A stretch of DNA of 9,255 bases, taken from CAZMFZ01 sp046152935 (GTDB lineage: Bacteria > Bacteroidota > Bacteroidia > Cytophagales > UBA9547). Below are positions 1 to 6,327 of the stretch, piece by piece; position 1 is the stretch's first letter; every line of letters starts with the position of its first letter. The position numbers and the translations under genes are program-made. The stretch lies in contig JBJXGB010000175.1 of the NCBI GenBank assembly GCA_046152935.1, positions 1-9,255 on the forward strand. Reading direction: 5' to 3'. A model generated the notes under the pieces. It was not told the origin of the DNA. It saw nothing but the letters and a program-made list of their open reading frames with translations, and searched no databases.

Positions 1-263
1 TAATTTAAAGTATCGCCCAAAATACCAGCAATAATGAGCAATAAAAAAAGAAATGCAATATCTAAATCACCTTTGGCTGCAAATGCACCTGCGGCAAATA
101 ATAACGAATCGCCAGGTAAAAAAGGCATAATTACAAGCCCTGTTTCAATAAAAATAATGGCAAATAATATAATATAAGTTGTTGTGCCATAAGTAGTTAT
201 GATCTCACTTAGGTGTTTATCGAGATGCAGAAATAAATCAATAAAGCTTTTTAAATATTCCAT
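1..263 (-). CDS. DedA-family membrane protein, C-terminal part cut by window edge
   Basis: Reverse translation from the ATG at 263 gives 87 complete codons before the left edge. The visible protein starts MEYLKSFIDLFLHLDKHLSE, followed by a hydrophobic segment with FIETGLV at about residues 46-52, then FLPGDSLLFAAG at about 56-67, and a second hydrophobic run ending in GDTLN. The E-T-G, the PGDSLL loop and the G-D-x-x-N motif are hallmarks of the DedA/SNARE-associated (VTT) family of inner-membrane proteins, which have been linked to lipid flipping and proton-dependent envelope homeostasis. Family members are usually around 200-220 residues, so more than half is missing. It starts 21 bases after the recN stop on the same strand, so it is probably the last or a late gene of that operon. 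The family call is firm; the lipid substrate cannot be read from the sequence. Confidence 0.9.
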   Translation of the reverse strand, partial: MEYLKSFIDLFLHLDKHLSEIITTYGTTTYIILFAIIFIETGLVIMPFLPGDSLLFAAGAFAAKGDLDIAFLFLLLIIAGILGDTLN

Positions 264-284
264 AAATTGGGTTTTGGGTTGGTA

Positions 285-1940
285 TTAATTATTAGTGATT
301 AATTCTTTGGCACTTTCGTAAGCCAATGTGCTTGGGTTTTTGCCGCCTATCATTTGGGCAATTTCGTTTATTCGCTCAATTTCAGATAGTTTTTTCAATT
401 TAGTATTGGTGCGGGCAATTCCATCTTGTTTATATACAAAATAGTGTGCATTGCCTTTTGCAGCAATGGTATGCAAATGTGTAATGGTGATAATTTGGTG
501 ACCAAGTGCCATTTTTTTCATCATTTCGCCCATTTTTACCGCTATTTCGCCCGAAATACCTGTATCTATCTCATCAAAAATCAAAGTTGGCAAAGCCGAT
601 TTTTCTGCCATTACGTATTTGAGGGCAAACATCAATCGCGAAAACTCGCCACCCGATGCCGCATTTTTTAGTGGCACTGGAGCCAAGCCTTTGTTTGCCG
701 AAAAAAGCATTTGCATTTTGTCGATACCAGTTTCGGTGAAATCAATTGAAGCATGTTGAATAGTGAACACGGCATTTGGCATTCCCAAATCTGCAAGAAG
801 TGATGAAAGTTGCTTTTCTAGTGGCTGAAATACACTTTTTCTCCTTTCCGTAAGCATTTTTGCTTCACTTTCGAGCACAATTACGAGCGTATTGAGGGAA
901 GCCGTTGTACTTTCTATTTCAATATCAATGTTTTGAAAGGCATTAATTTTGGTTTGCAATTCGTTTTGCAAATCTAGCAAATCATTTATGGAGGCTGCAC
1001 CATGTTTCTTTTCTAATTTATAAATCAAATCGAGCCTGTTTCGTATTTCTATAGATTTGGCAGGATTAGCTTCTGTTTTCTCTTCAATTCGAGCCAATTC
1101 TTTAGAAATATCTTTCAATTCTTCAAAACTTGCTATCATTCTCGATTTATAAATATCGAAATCAGTAGAAAATTTAGAAAGCTGGTTTAGATTTGAAATT
1201 ACATTATTGAGCAAATTTGAGGCGGAAATCTCATTTTCAGTTAATGAAAGCACAGATTCTGTCAATTTTTGCTTTATTTCTTCAGCATTTTGCAATACAT
1301 TATATTCGGTTTCCAGATTTTCCTGTTCACCAATTTTCAATTTCGATTCGACCAATTCATTCAATAAAAAACTATCGTAGTCGTATTCTTTTTGCGAATT
1401 TTTGGCACTATTGGTCAGTTCAACTAGCTTTTTTTTCAGTTTTCGGTACACAACAAAATTTTGCAAATAAGAAACCAAAATCTTCTCGTTCTGTGCAAAA
1501 GCATCTATCAATCGCAATTGAAAATCTGATTTGCCAAGCAAAAGATTGTCGTGCTGCGAATGAATATCTAAAAGTGAATCTGTTATTTCTTTTAATATTT
1601 CCAAATTTACGGGCGTATCATTTATAAAAGCCCGCGATTTCCCCGCAGGGTTTATTTCTCTTCTAATAGAGGTAACTGGCTCATAATCAATATCATTATC
1701 AATAAAAATAGATTTGAGATTGTAATTTTCCAATTCAAAAATCCCCTCTACAACACATTTTTCTTCTTCGTTTAACAGCGATTTGCTATCGGCTCGTGCA
1801 CCTGTGAGCAAGCCCAAAGCCCCTAAAACTATCGATTTCCCCGCTCCAGTTTCGCCTGTAATGATATTGAAACCTTGTTCGGGTTGCCATTCCAGTGAGT
1901 CGATGAGTATAAAATTCTTTATTTGAAGGCTTTTGAGCAT
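285..1940 (-). CDS. recN: DNA repair protein RecN
   Basis: This is a 551-residue SMC-like ATPase that acts early in recombinational repair of double-strand breaks; E. coli RecN is nearly the same size. The Walker A motif GETGAGKS is at residues 29-36. A long Glu/Lys-rich helical middle (about 150-370) matches the expected coiled coil. The ABC signature SGGE is at 429-432, Walker B LIFDEIDTG at about 453-461 with catalytic Glu 457, and a switch histidine in THLH near 488. The combination of IDTGISG with a short coiled coil separates RecN from SMC, SbcC and RecF. The ATG at 1940 is used because the protein begins LKSLQIKNFILID, the usual first strand of the family. It follows the small upstream gene by 2 bases and precedes the dedA-like gene by 21, so the three are probably co-transcribed. 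No truncation or missing motif is seen. Confidence 0.97.
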   Translation of the reverse strand: MLKSLQIKNFILIDSLEWQPEQGFNIITGETGAGKSIVLGALGLLTGARADSKSLLNEEEKCVVEGIFELENYNLKSIFIDNDIDYEPVTSIRREINPAGKSRAFINDTPVNLEILKEITDSLLDIHSQHDNLLLGKSDFQLRLIDAFAQNEKILVSYLQNFVVYRKLKKKLVELTNSAKNSQKEYDYDSFLLNELVESKLKIGEQENLETEYNVLQNAEEIKQKLTESVLSLTENEISASNLLNNVISNLNQLSKFSTDFDIYKSRMIASFEELKDISKELARIEEKTEANPAKSIEIRNRLDLIYKLEKKHGAASINDLLDLQNELQTKINAFQNIDIEIESTTASLNTLVIVLESEAKMLTERRKSVFQPLEKQLSSLLADLGMPNAVFTIQHASIDFTETGIDKMQMLFSANKGLAPVPLKNAASGGEFSRLMFALKYVMAEKSALPTLIFDEIDTGISGEIAVKMGEMMKKMALGHQIITITHLHTIAAKGNAHYFVYKQDGIARTNTKLKKLSEIERINEIAQMIGGKNPSTLAYESAKELITNN

Positions 1941-1942
1941 TT

Positions 1943-2170
1943 TTAATATGTAGCTACGAAATCGAGCACAATTTCTCTAATTTCTTCCAAACGTACATTA
2001 TGTTTTTGTAAAAAATGGTCTTCAATCAAAATTTGATTTTTCTCAATTTTAATAATCGTAGCACACATTGTTTTTCCAGAAAGCAAAATAATATTTACTT
2101 CTTTACCAATTAAATTCTTGGCATTATCGGCCAATTGGGGTGTAAAAATCCTTATCTGTCGTTTGCCCAT
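1943..2170 (-). CDS. Small protein with Sm-like pattern, function unknown
   Basis: This is a 75-residue soluble protein with no signal or membrane segment. I chose the ATG at 2170; an in-frame TTG at 2185 would add five residues, but a perfect -7 box lies at 2190-2197, which puts the transcript start near 2183. Residues 25-51 run without gaps against the Sm1 pattern of Hfq-like folds: alternating hydrophobics (VNIILL), a turn with SG at 31-32, then IIKI, an acidic residue, and ILIED. Residues 59-70 (VRLEEIREIVLD) resemble an Sm2 strand. The K-H pair of the Hfq RNA site is absent (E-E instead), so this is not a canonical Hfq; the RimP C-terminal Sm-like domain is another possible relative. The Sm assignment is inference from pattern only. 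The gene ends 2 bases before recN and is its likely co-transcribed leader gene. Confidence 0.75.
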   Translation of the reverse strand: MGKRQIRIFTPQLADNAKNLIGKEVNIILLSGKTMCATIIKIEKNQILIEDHFLQKHNVRLEEIREIVLDFVATY

Positions 2171-2185
2171 AAAAGTGTTTGCCAA

Positions 2186-2219
2186 TTGACAAAGTTATAC
2201 GAATTGTTGTTGATATTTG
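2186..2219 (+). promoter_or_regulatory. Candidate promoter for the prenyl diphosphate synthase gene
   Basis: A TTG at 2186-2188 is followed after 23 bases by GATATTTG (2212-2219), one mismatch from TAnnTTTG. Transcription would start near 2226, leaving a leader of about 44 bases before the TTG start at 2270 and excluding the upstream ATG at 2135. It overlaps the -7 box of the divergent gene. The match is weak and the region is rich in TTG. Confidence 0.28.
2190..2197 (-). promoter_or_regulatory. Candidate -7 box for the small gene-recN-dedA operon
   Basis: On the minus strand these bases read TAACTTTG, a perfect match to the Bacteroidota sigma-A -7 pattern TAnnTTTG, 20 bases before the ATG at 2170. 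No TTG is found at the usual -33 distance, so this is a half-supported promoter. If correct, the leader is about 13 bases long, which argues against the TTG start at 2185. Confidence 0.4.
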
Positions 2220-2269
2220 CAGTATTGACCATTGCCTTGTTAACGAATAATAAAATCGCCTCACGTACA

Positions 2270-3241
2270 TTGAATTTCAAAGCCGCTCTCGAAAAAATAA
2301 ATGCAGAAATTGCCAACTTGCCACTCGATCAAAATCCAAAAGAACTGTACCAACCAGTAAGCTATTTTATGGGTTTGGGCGGGAAGAGAATGCGCCCGCT
2401 TCTTACACTTTTAGGTTGTTATTTGTTTGAGGAAGATATTGAAAAAGCCGTAAAACCATCAGTCGCAGTCGAGCTTTTTCACAATTTTTCGCTCATTCAC
2501 GATGATATTATGGATAAAGCTCCCTTGAGGCGCGGCATGCCAACGATACATGAAAAATGGAATGCTAATATTGCCATTCTAGCTGGCGATATTACTTTGA
2601 TACAAGCATACGAATTGCTGGCTTTTGTAGATACTGACATTCGAGCCGAAATTTATCAATTATTCAACCGCACAGCCAAGGAAGTATGTGAAGGACAGCA
2701 AATTGATATGAATTTTGAAACCCAATCGCAAGTATCAATTGAAGATTATATTCGCATGATTAGCTTAAAAACAGCGGTTTTGCTTGGTTTTAGCATGTAT
2801 TTGGGTGCCAGAATTGGTGGAGCAAGTGCTTCTGAATCACAAAAAATATACAACGCAGCCTTAAATATGGGTATTTCATTTCAAATAAAAGACGATCTTT
2901 TAGATGTATTTGGCGATGCAAATAAAGTAGGAAAGCGAGTAGGTGGCGACATTGTTTCTAATAAAAAAACGTATTTACTCTTAAAAGCTTTTGAAAAAGC
3001 CAACGAAACACAAAAAGCAAAGCTTGATGAGCTGATAGGCAACTCCTTCATTACAGAAACTGAGAAAGTATCAGAAGTGATTGGCATTTATAATCAATTG
3101 AATATCAGGCAAATATCGCAAGATGCTATTGAAATTTATTTTAAGAAAGCACTGCAAAATTTAGAAAGTATAGATGCTAATAGCGAAAGAAAATCTTTCT
3201 TAAAAAACTATTTTACAGATGTTTTGCACCGTGAGAGCTAG
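2270..3241 (+). CDS. Short-chain (type I GGPP/FPP-like) polyprenyl diphosphate synthase
   Basis: This trans-prenyltransferase condenses isopentenyl diphosphate onto allylic primers to make linear prenyl diphosphates for menaquinone and other isoprenoids. GGKRMRPLL (residues 37-45) binds diphosphate. The first Asp-rich motif is DDIMD at 78-82, followed by RRG at 87-89; the second is DDLLD at 208-212. Chain length is suggested by Phe 73, five residues before the first motif, and by the lack of an insertion in that motif. This is the pattern of type I GGPP synthases, whereas long-chain enzymes have a small residue there. I chose the TTG at 2270, which gives 323 residues and an N-terminus (NFKAALEKINAEI) of family length. 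An in-frame ATG at 2135 would add 45 atypical residues and lie inside the opposing gene. The family is certain; product length and start are inferred. Confidence 0.9.
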   Translation: MNFKAALEKINAEIANLPLDQNPKELYQPVSYFMGLGGKRMRPLLTLLGCYLFEEDIEKAVKPSVAVELFHNFSLIHDDIMDKAPLRRGMPTIHEKWNANIAILAGDITLIQAYELLAFVDTDIRAEIYQLFNRTAKEVCEGQQIDMNFETQSQVSIEDYIRMISLKTAVLLGFSMYLGARIGGASASESQKIYNAALNMGISFQIKDDLLDVFGDANKVGKRVGGDIVSNKKTYLLLKAFEKANETQKAKLDELIGNSFITETEKVSEVIGIYNQLNIRQISQDAIEIYFKKALQNLESIDANSERKSFLKNYFTDVLHRES

Positions 3242-3542
3242 TATATTTTCTTCTTCAAAATCGAAGTTTTTGGTGTCGATCACGTTGATTTTTATTTGCG
3301 AGAGTTGCATTATTCCGCCTTGCACACAAGACAATGCCTTTCAATTTGATAAATGGGGACGCCCAAAAAAGGTACACAAACGCAAAGACCCGATGCCAAT
3401 TTTGATAAAAAGGTGCACTGTAGATGGTTGCAAAACCAGAAAAACCCATTGCCACGGCAATGGAAAATACCGTGGCAGTGCTTGGTGGCAAATGCAGAAC
3501 CCAGATACTGGCGAAGGGCAAAAAATTTATATGAATAACTGA
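3219..3542 (+). CDS. Hypothetical small exported Cys/His-containing protein
   Basis: The open frame encodes 107 residues from the ATG at 3219, or 103 from a GTG at 3231. Either start overlaps the prenyl synthase end, by 23 or 11 bases, which suggests translational coupling. The N-terminus has Arg and Lys followed by a hydrophobic core FLVSITLIFI (17-26) and CESC (27-30). This looks like a signal peptide, possibly of a lipoprotein, but Glu just before Ser-Cys makes a poor lipobox. The rest is basic: DKWGRPKK (44-51), then Cys66, Cys71, His77, Cys78 and His79 in a cluster that could bind a metal or form disulfides, then a Trp-Trp and NPDTGEG. I recognise no family. Other frames over the same bases are also open, but their products look like antisense shadows: hydrophobic without sensible topology. 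Moderate confidence that it is expressed. Confidence 0.55.
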   Translation: MFCTVRASIFSSSKSKFLVSITLIFICESCIIPPCTQDNAFQFDKWGRPKKVHKRKDPMPILIKRCTVDGCKTRKTHCHGNGKYRGSAWWQMQNPDTGEGQKIYMNN

Positions 3543-3792
3543 AAAACACAGTTTCTGCTGCTCGCTAAACTTCGTTTTCGGGTTCAAGAAGACGTTTCAG
3601 CAGATTTGGGTTGCATATTTGTACAATATTATTTTCTATAGCCTGTATATTCTCCTTGGAAAAACGAAAAAAATCAACAGTTTTGTGGTGCTATTTTCTT
3701 CATGCTGGCCACAATTTCGTGCTTAAATATTTTGAAAAAAATCAACTCTTAAATCAAATAGTTCATCTTAAATCGTAATTGACCACTTTGTT
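3543..3792. other. 250-base gap with no recognised gene
   Basis: No credible gene is seen on either strand. The gap holds an imperfect inverted repeat (TCTGCTG at about 3554-3560 against CAGCAGA at 3599-3605, with further pairing of AAAC and GTTT inside) that lacks a T-run. It also holds two copies of GAAAAAAATCAAC (3666-3678 and 3734-3746) and a candidate promoter for the next gene. One plus-strand frame stays open from 3535 to 3726 but lacks an ATG. Confidence 0.5.
3656..3685 (+). promoter_or_regulatory. Candidate promoter for the DUF3078 gene
   Basis: TTG at 3656-3658 is followed, after 19 bases, by CAGTTTTG (3678-3685), one mismatch from TAnnTTTG. It would give a leader of about 100 bases before the ATG at 3793. 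Weak support; an alternative CATATTTG at 3614-3621 has no TTG at the right distance. Confidence 0.25.
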
Positions 3793-4719
3793 ATGAAAAA
3801 AAGTTATCTAATACCATCCGTTATTTTATTAACAATACAATTTGGGTTTTCTCAAATAAAAGATACTACTTATTGGAACAGAAATTTTTCGGCTGGGGTC
3901 AATGTCAATCAAGCTGCGTTCAATGCCGAGTGGAAAAATTCGCAAGGTGCTGTTGCCAATGCAGCCGTTGCTGCCTTTATTTTTGCCAAATCTGAATATG
4001 TGCAATACAAACACAATGTGCTTAACGATCTGCAATTGCAATATGGTAGGGCCTACACAGAGTCAAATTTAGCCCCAACTTGGCGCAAAAATTTAGATCG
4101 TATATTTTTTGATAATAAATATGCTTATGCAATAATGCCCACCTTAGGAATCTTTGGTTCGGTTCTTTTTCAATCGCAGTTTGACAATGGGTTTACCTTT
4201 ACCAAACGCAAGTCGGCAAATGATGGTGCAAGCGATTCTACAACCAAAATTTCTAATTTTTTATCACCAGGCTATTTAGATGAAGCAGCAGGTTTGGAGT
4301 GGAAGCCAGTACCTTTCTTTTCAGCACGTTTTGGCCCTGTGGCTTTCAGGCAGACCGTTGTTGCAGATGCCGAAGTGAAGAAAAACGTGAAAAAATTTGA
4401 TGGAAAAGATTCGGTTGCTTACGGTGTTAAAATCAATAGCTCGGTAAGAAGCCAGTTTGGTTGCAATGTGGTGATGAAATTTGACAAAGATTTTAACCCA
4501 AATTTGAATGTGAAAGGCATTTACCAATATTTCTCTGCCTACGAAAATCTGGCTGTGAGCACACATAGACTTGATGCGATCGTCACTGCTAAAGTTTTCA
4601 AATTTGTAAATGTAAATTTGCAGGCGGTAGTGCTTTATAATCAAGATCAAAACACTTCAGTACAATTTAGCGAAGCCTTGGCCTTGGGCATAGTTTATCA
4701 ATTAGCTAATAATAAATAA
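3793..4719 (+). CDS. DUF3078 family outer-membrane protein
   Basis: This 308-residue protein has a clear signal peptide: MKK, a hydrophobic core, and likely cleavage just before Gln21 in GFSQ, typical of Bacteroidota exported proteins. The mature part alternates polar and hydrophobic residues and ends in a strand-like segment (ALALGIVYQL), as expected for a beta-barrel. Segments I associate with DUF3078 are KNLDRIFFDNKYAY (99-112), FQSQFDNGF (126-134) and FLSPGYL (156-162). The family is found widely in Bacteroidota and has no assigned biochemical role. The ATG at 3793 is the only sensible start. It is preceded by 250 non-coding bases and followed 3 bases after its stop by a strong hairpin terminator, so it is probably transcribed alone. 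Family call is good; outer-membrane location is inferred from pattern. Confidence 0.82.
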   Translation: MKKSYLIPSVILLTIQFGFSQIKDTTYWNRNFSAGVNVNQAAFNAEWKNSQGAVANAAVAAFIFAKSEYVQYKHNVLNDLQLQYGRAYTESNLAPTWRKNLDRIFFDNKYAYAIMPTLGIFGSVLFQSQFDNGFTFTKRKSANDGASDSTTKISNFLSPGYLDEAAGLEWKPVPFFSARFGPVAFRQTVVADAEVKKNVKKFDGKDSVAYGVKINSSVRSQFGCNVVMKFDKDFNPNLNVKGIYQYFSAYENLAVSTHRLDAIVTAKVFKFVNVNLQAVVLYNQDQNTSVQFSEALALGIVYQLANNK

Positions 4720-4721
4720 GC

Positions 4722-4769
4722 ATTTTGGCAACCTTTCTACGATTTGCGAGAGGCTGCCAAAATATTTTT
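4722..4769. terminator. Bidirectional intrinsic terminator between convergent genes
   Basis: ATTTTGGCA (4722-4730) pairs perfectly with TGCCAAAAT (4755-4763). One A-C mismatch inside is followed by a further six pairs (CCTTTC with GAGAGG, one G-T pair) around a 10-base loop. T-rich bases follow to 4769, and A-rich bases precede it for the other strand. It lies between the stop of the DUF3078 gene (4719) and the stop of the SDR gene (4774), so it can serve both. Confidence 0.85.
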
Positions 4770-4773
4770 CTAC

Positions 4774-5529
4774 TTAAATATTTCTATTTACTTCGCTTGC
4801 ACTGCCTTGAGCGGCCGCTAATATTGTGAGATCGGCTATTTGCACATGTGCAGGTCGTGTGACAGCAAAAAGGATGGTATCGGCAATGTCTTCCGCTTTC
4901 AATGGCTCAACACCCTCGTACACTTTCGCAGCCCGAGCTTCATCGCCATTAAATCGTACGATTGAAAATTCAGTTTCCACCATCCCTGGATTTATGGAGG
5001 TGATTTTGATGCCGTATTTGTACAAATCAAGCCTCATTCCCTTCGTAATGGCATCGACTGCATGTTTGGACGCACAATAAACATTGCCATTTGCATACAC
5101 TTCTTTGCCTGCAATCGAACTAATATTCACTATGTGGCCTGCTTTTCTTTCGATCATGCCGGAAATAATCGCCTTAGAAACATACAACAGCCCTTTTACA
5201 TTTGTATCGATCATGTAATCCCAATCTGCTATTTTTCCATCTTGTAGGGGCGAAAAGCCAACGGCATTGCCAGCATTATTCACCAAAATGTCGATCGATT
5301 TAAACTCAGCGGGTAGAGAAAGAATTGCGTGTATTACTTCATTACTGTTTCGAACATCAAAGCTCAAAATATGCACCTTCACTTTTGCGGAAAGCGCTTT
5401 TTGAAGATTTTTAAGCCGCTCAAGCCTTCTTCCACAGATTACCAAATTAAAACCATAATTTGCAAAGGCTTCGGCAGTAGCTTTTCCAATGCCCGAAGTT
5501 GCACCCGTAATGAAGGCTGTTTTTGTCAT
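4774..5529 (-). CDS. SDR-family NADP-dependent oxidoreductase, YdfG-like
   Basis: This is a classical short-chain dehydrogenase/reductase of 251 residues. TGATSGIG (8-15) binds the cofactor, and the Arg pair after the second strand (GRRLER, 33-38) favours NADP(H). Other motifs are Asp58, NNAG (84-87), Asn110, Ser138, Tyr151 and Lys155, so the catalytic tetrad is complete, then NPG (180-182). The long similarity in order and wording to E. coli YdfG (LPAE..IDILVNNAG, DW..MIDTN.KGL, GNVY.A.K, VRF.GD) suggests an enzyme acting on 3-hydroxy acids such as serine or allo-threonine, or the reverse reduction of the malonic semialdehyde. Substrate is inferred from that resemblance only. Its ATG directly follows the porT stop (TAAATG), so it is translated from the ubiE-porT transcript and is the last gene before the terminator. 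Confidence 0.92.
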   Translation of the reverse strand: MTKTAFITGATSGIGKATAEAFANYGFNLVICGRRLERLKNLQKALSAKVKVHILSFDVRNSNEVIHAILSLPAEFKSIDILVNNAGNAVGFSPLQDGKIADWDYMIDTNVKGLLYVSKAIISGMIERKAGHIVNISSIAGKEVYANGNVYCASKHAVDAITKGMRLDLYKYGIKITSINPGMVETEFSIVRFNGDEARAAKVYEGVEPLKAEDIADTILFAVTRPAHVQIADLTILAAAQGSASEVNRNI

Positions 5530-6327
5530 TTATTCGAAGAAAAAATACAATGATACTGTATGGGTGTACAATGCTTGCAGTGGCGTATTGTACAAACCGC
5601 CCGTTTGTCGCAAATTTATAAGCCCATGCGAAAAGCGCAGTTCGGGCGACCATTTGAAATATGGAAAATAAATTTCTATGCCCGCACCATATTCTATTGA
5701 GAAATCAAATCTTGATATTCCTAAAGTCGGCTGTCCATCTTCGCTTTTTTTTCCACCAGCTCTGATCGAAGGTTTTACACCTGCCACCACATACATTCTG
5801 GTGTTTTTTCTTCGCAAAGATCTATATTTTACCAAAAATTGCATTTCGATAAAAGACGTTTCCACGGCTTGCACGCTTTCGATTGGGTTGCCAATCAAGG
5901 TGTCTTTTCTTGAAAATTGATAATTGACACTGCGGGTATAAAAACCAACCGAAGGCACAATCTTGAATGCCACTTGATCGTGAAGCCTAAAATTCATCAA
6001 AAAACCTAGCGAAAAACCACCCTCGCCAAGGGGCGTAATACTTTTATAGATCGAATCGGAAAAATAAGCTTCTGAATATTTTAAGATTGTACGGTCGTAA
6101 TTTAAGCCTAAAAAGAACCCGTAATGCAGAAATTTTTCATCGTAATTGGGCAAATTGATGTCTTTTTTTACTTTATTGACTTCGTATTTATCTTGCTGGT
6201 TCAGCCGATTTCGCTTGCTTTGGGTTTGTGAGAATGAGCAAAAGCTCGCAAAGAAAAAGGAAAGAAATATTAACTTTCGCCAATGTAGATGGAACTGATG
6301 CCAAAAGTTAAAGGAATGTGTCTGCAC
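5530..6327 (-). CDS. porT: PorT-family outer-membrane protein of type IX secretion
   Basis: PorT (SprT in Flavobacterium) is needed for type IX secretion and surface display of C-terminally tagged proteins, and for gliding where present. This protein of up to 265 residues has a signal peptide with core LIFLSFFFASFCSFS and likely cleavage near Gln34. A barrel-like region follows with FLHYGFFLGLNYDR, LGFLMNFRLHDQVAFKIVPSVGF and a terminal strand ending in aromatics (TVSLYFFFE). Placement directly downstream of ubiE is a conserved Bacteroidota arrangement and supports the call. The start is unclear: no in-frame ATG precedes the signal peptide. The only usual start codon is the GTG at 6327, which overlaps ubiE by 58 bases and gives a long 17-residue n-region. 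Stop and ATG of the next gene abut. A general outer-membrane barrel family protein is the alternative. Confidence 0.83.
   Translation of the reverse strand: MQTHSFNFWHQFHLHWRKLIFLSFFFASFCSFSQTQSKRNRLNQQDKYEVNKVKKDINLPNYDEKFLHYGFFLGLNYDRTILKYSEAYFSDSIYKSITPLGEGGFSLGFLMNFRLHDQVAFKIVPSVGFYTRSVNYQFSRKDTLIGNPIESVQAVETSFIEMQFLVKYRSLRRKNTRMYVVAGVKPSIRAGGKKSEDGQPTLGISRFDFSIEYGAGIEIYFPYFKWSPELRFSHGLINLRQTGGLYNTPLQALYTHTVSLYFFFE

Noticed and set aside
1217..1627. 136-residue plus-strand open frame
   Set aside because: It lies wholly inside recN, which has every family motif; composition is that of an antisense shadow.
3255..3587. 110-residue open frame on the minus strand
   Set aside because: It is the antisense of the 3219-3542 gene; its hydrophobicity follows from the basic, polar sense strand, it has no signal or family pattern, and it runs into the end of the prenyl synthase region.
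3535..3726. Stop-free plus-strand frame in the 3543-3792 gap
   Set aside because: It has no ATG or GTG at a sensible place, and the translation (rich in Phe, Tyr, Ile) has no signal or family pattern; an open run of this length is possible by chance.
4321..4650. 109-residue minus-strand open frame
   Set aside because: Antisense to the DUF3078 gene with no recognisable domain.
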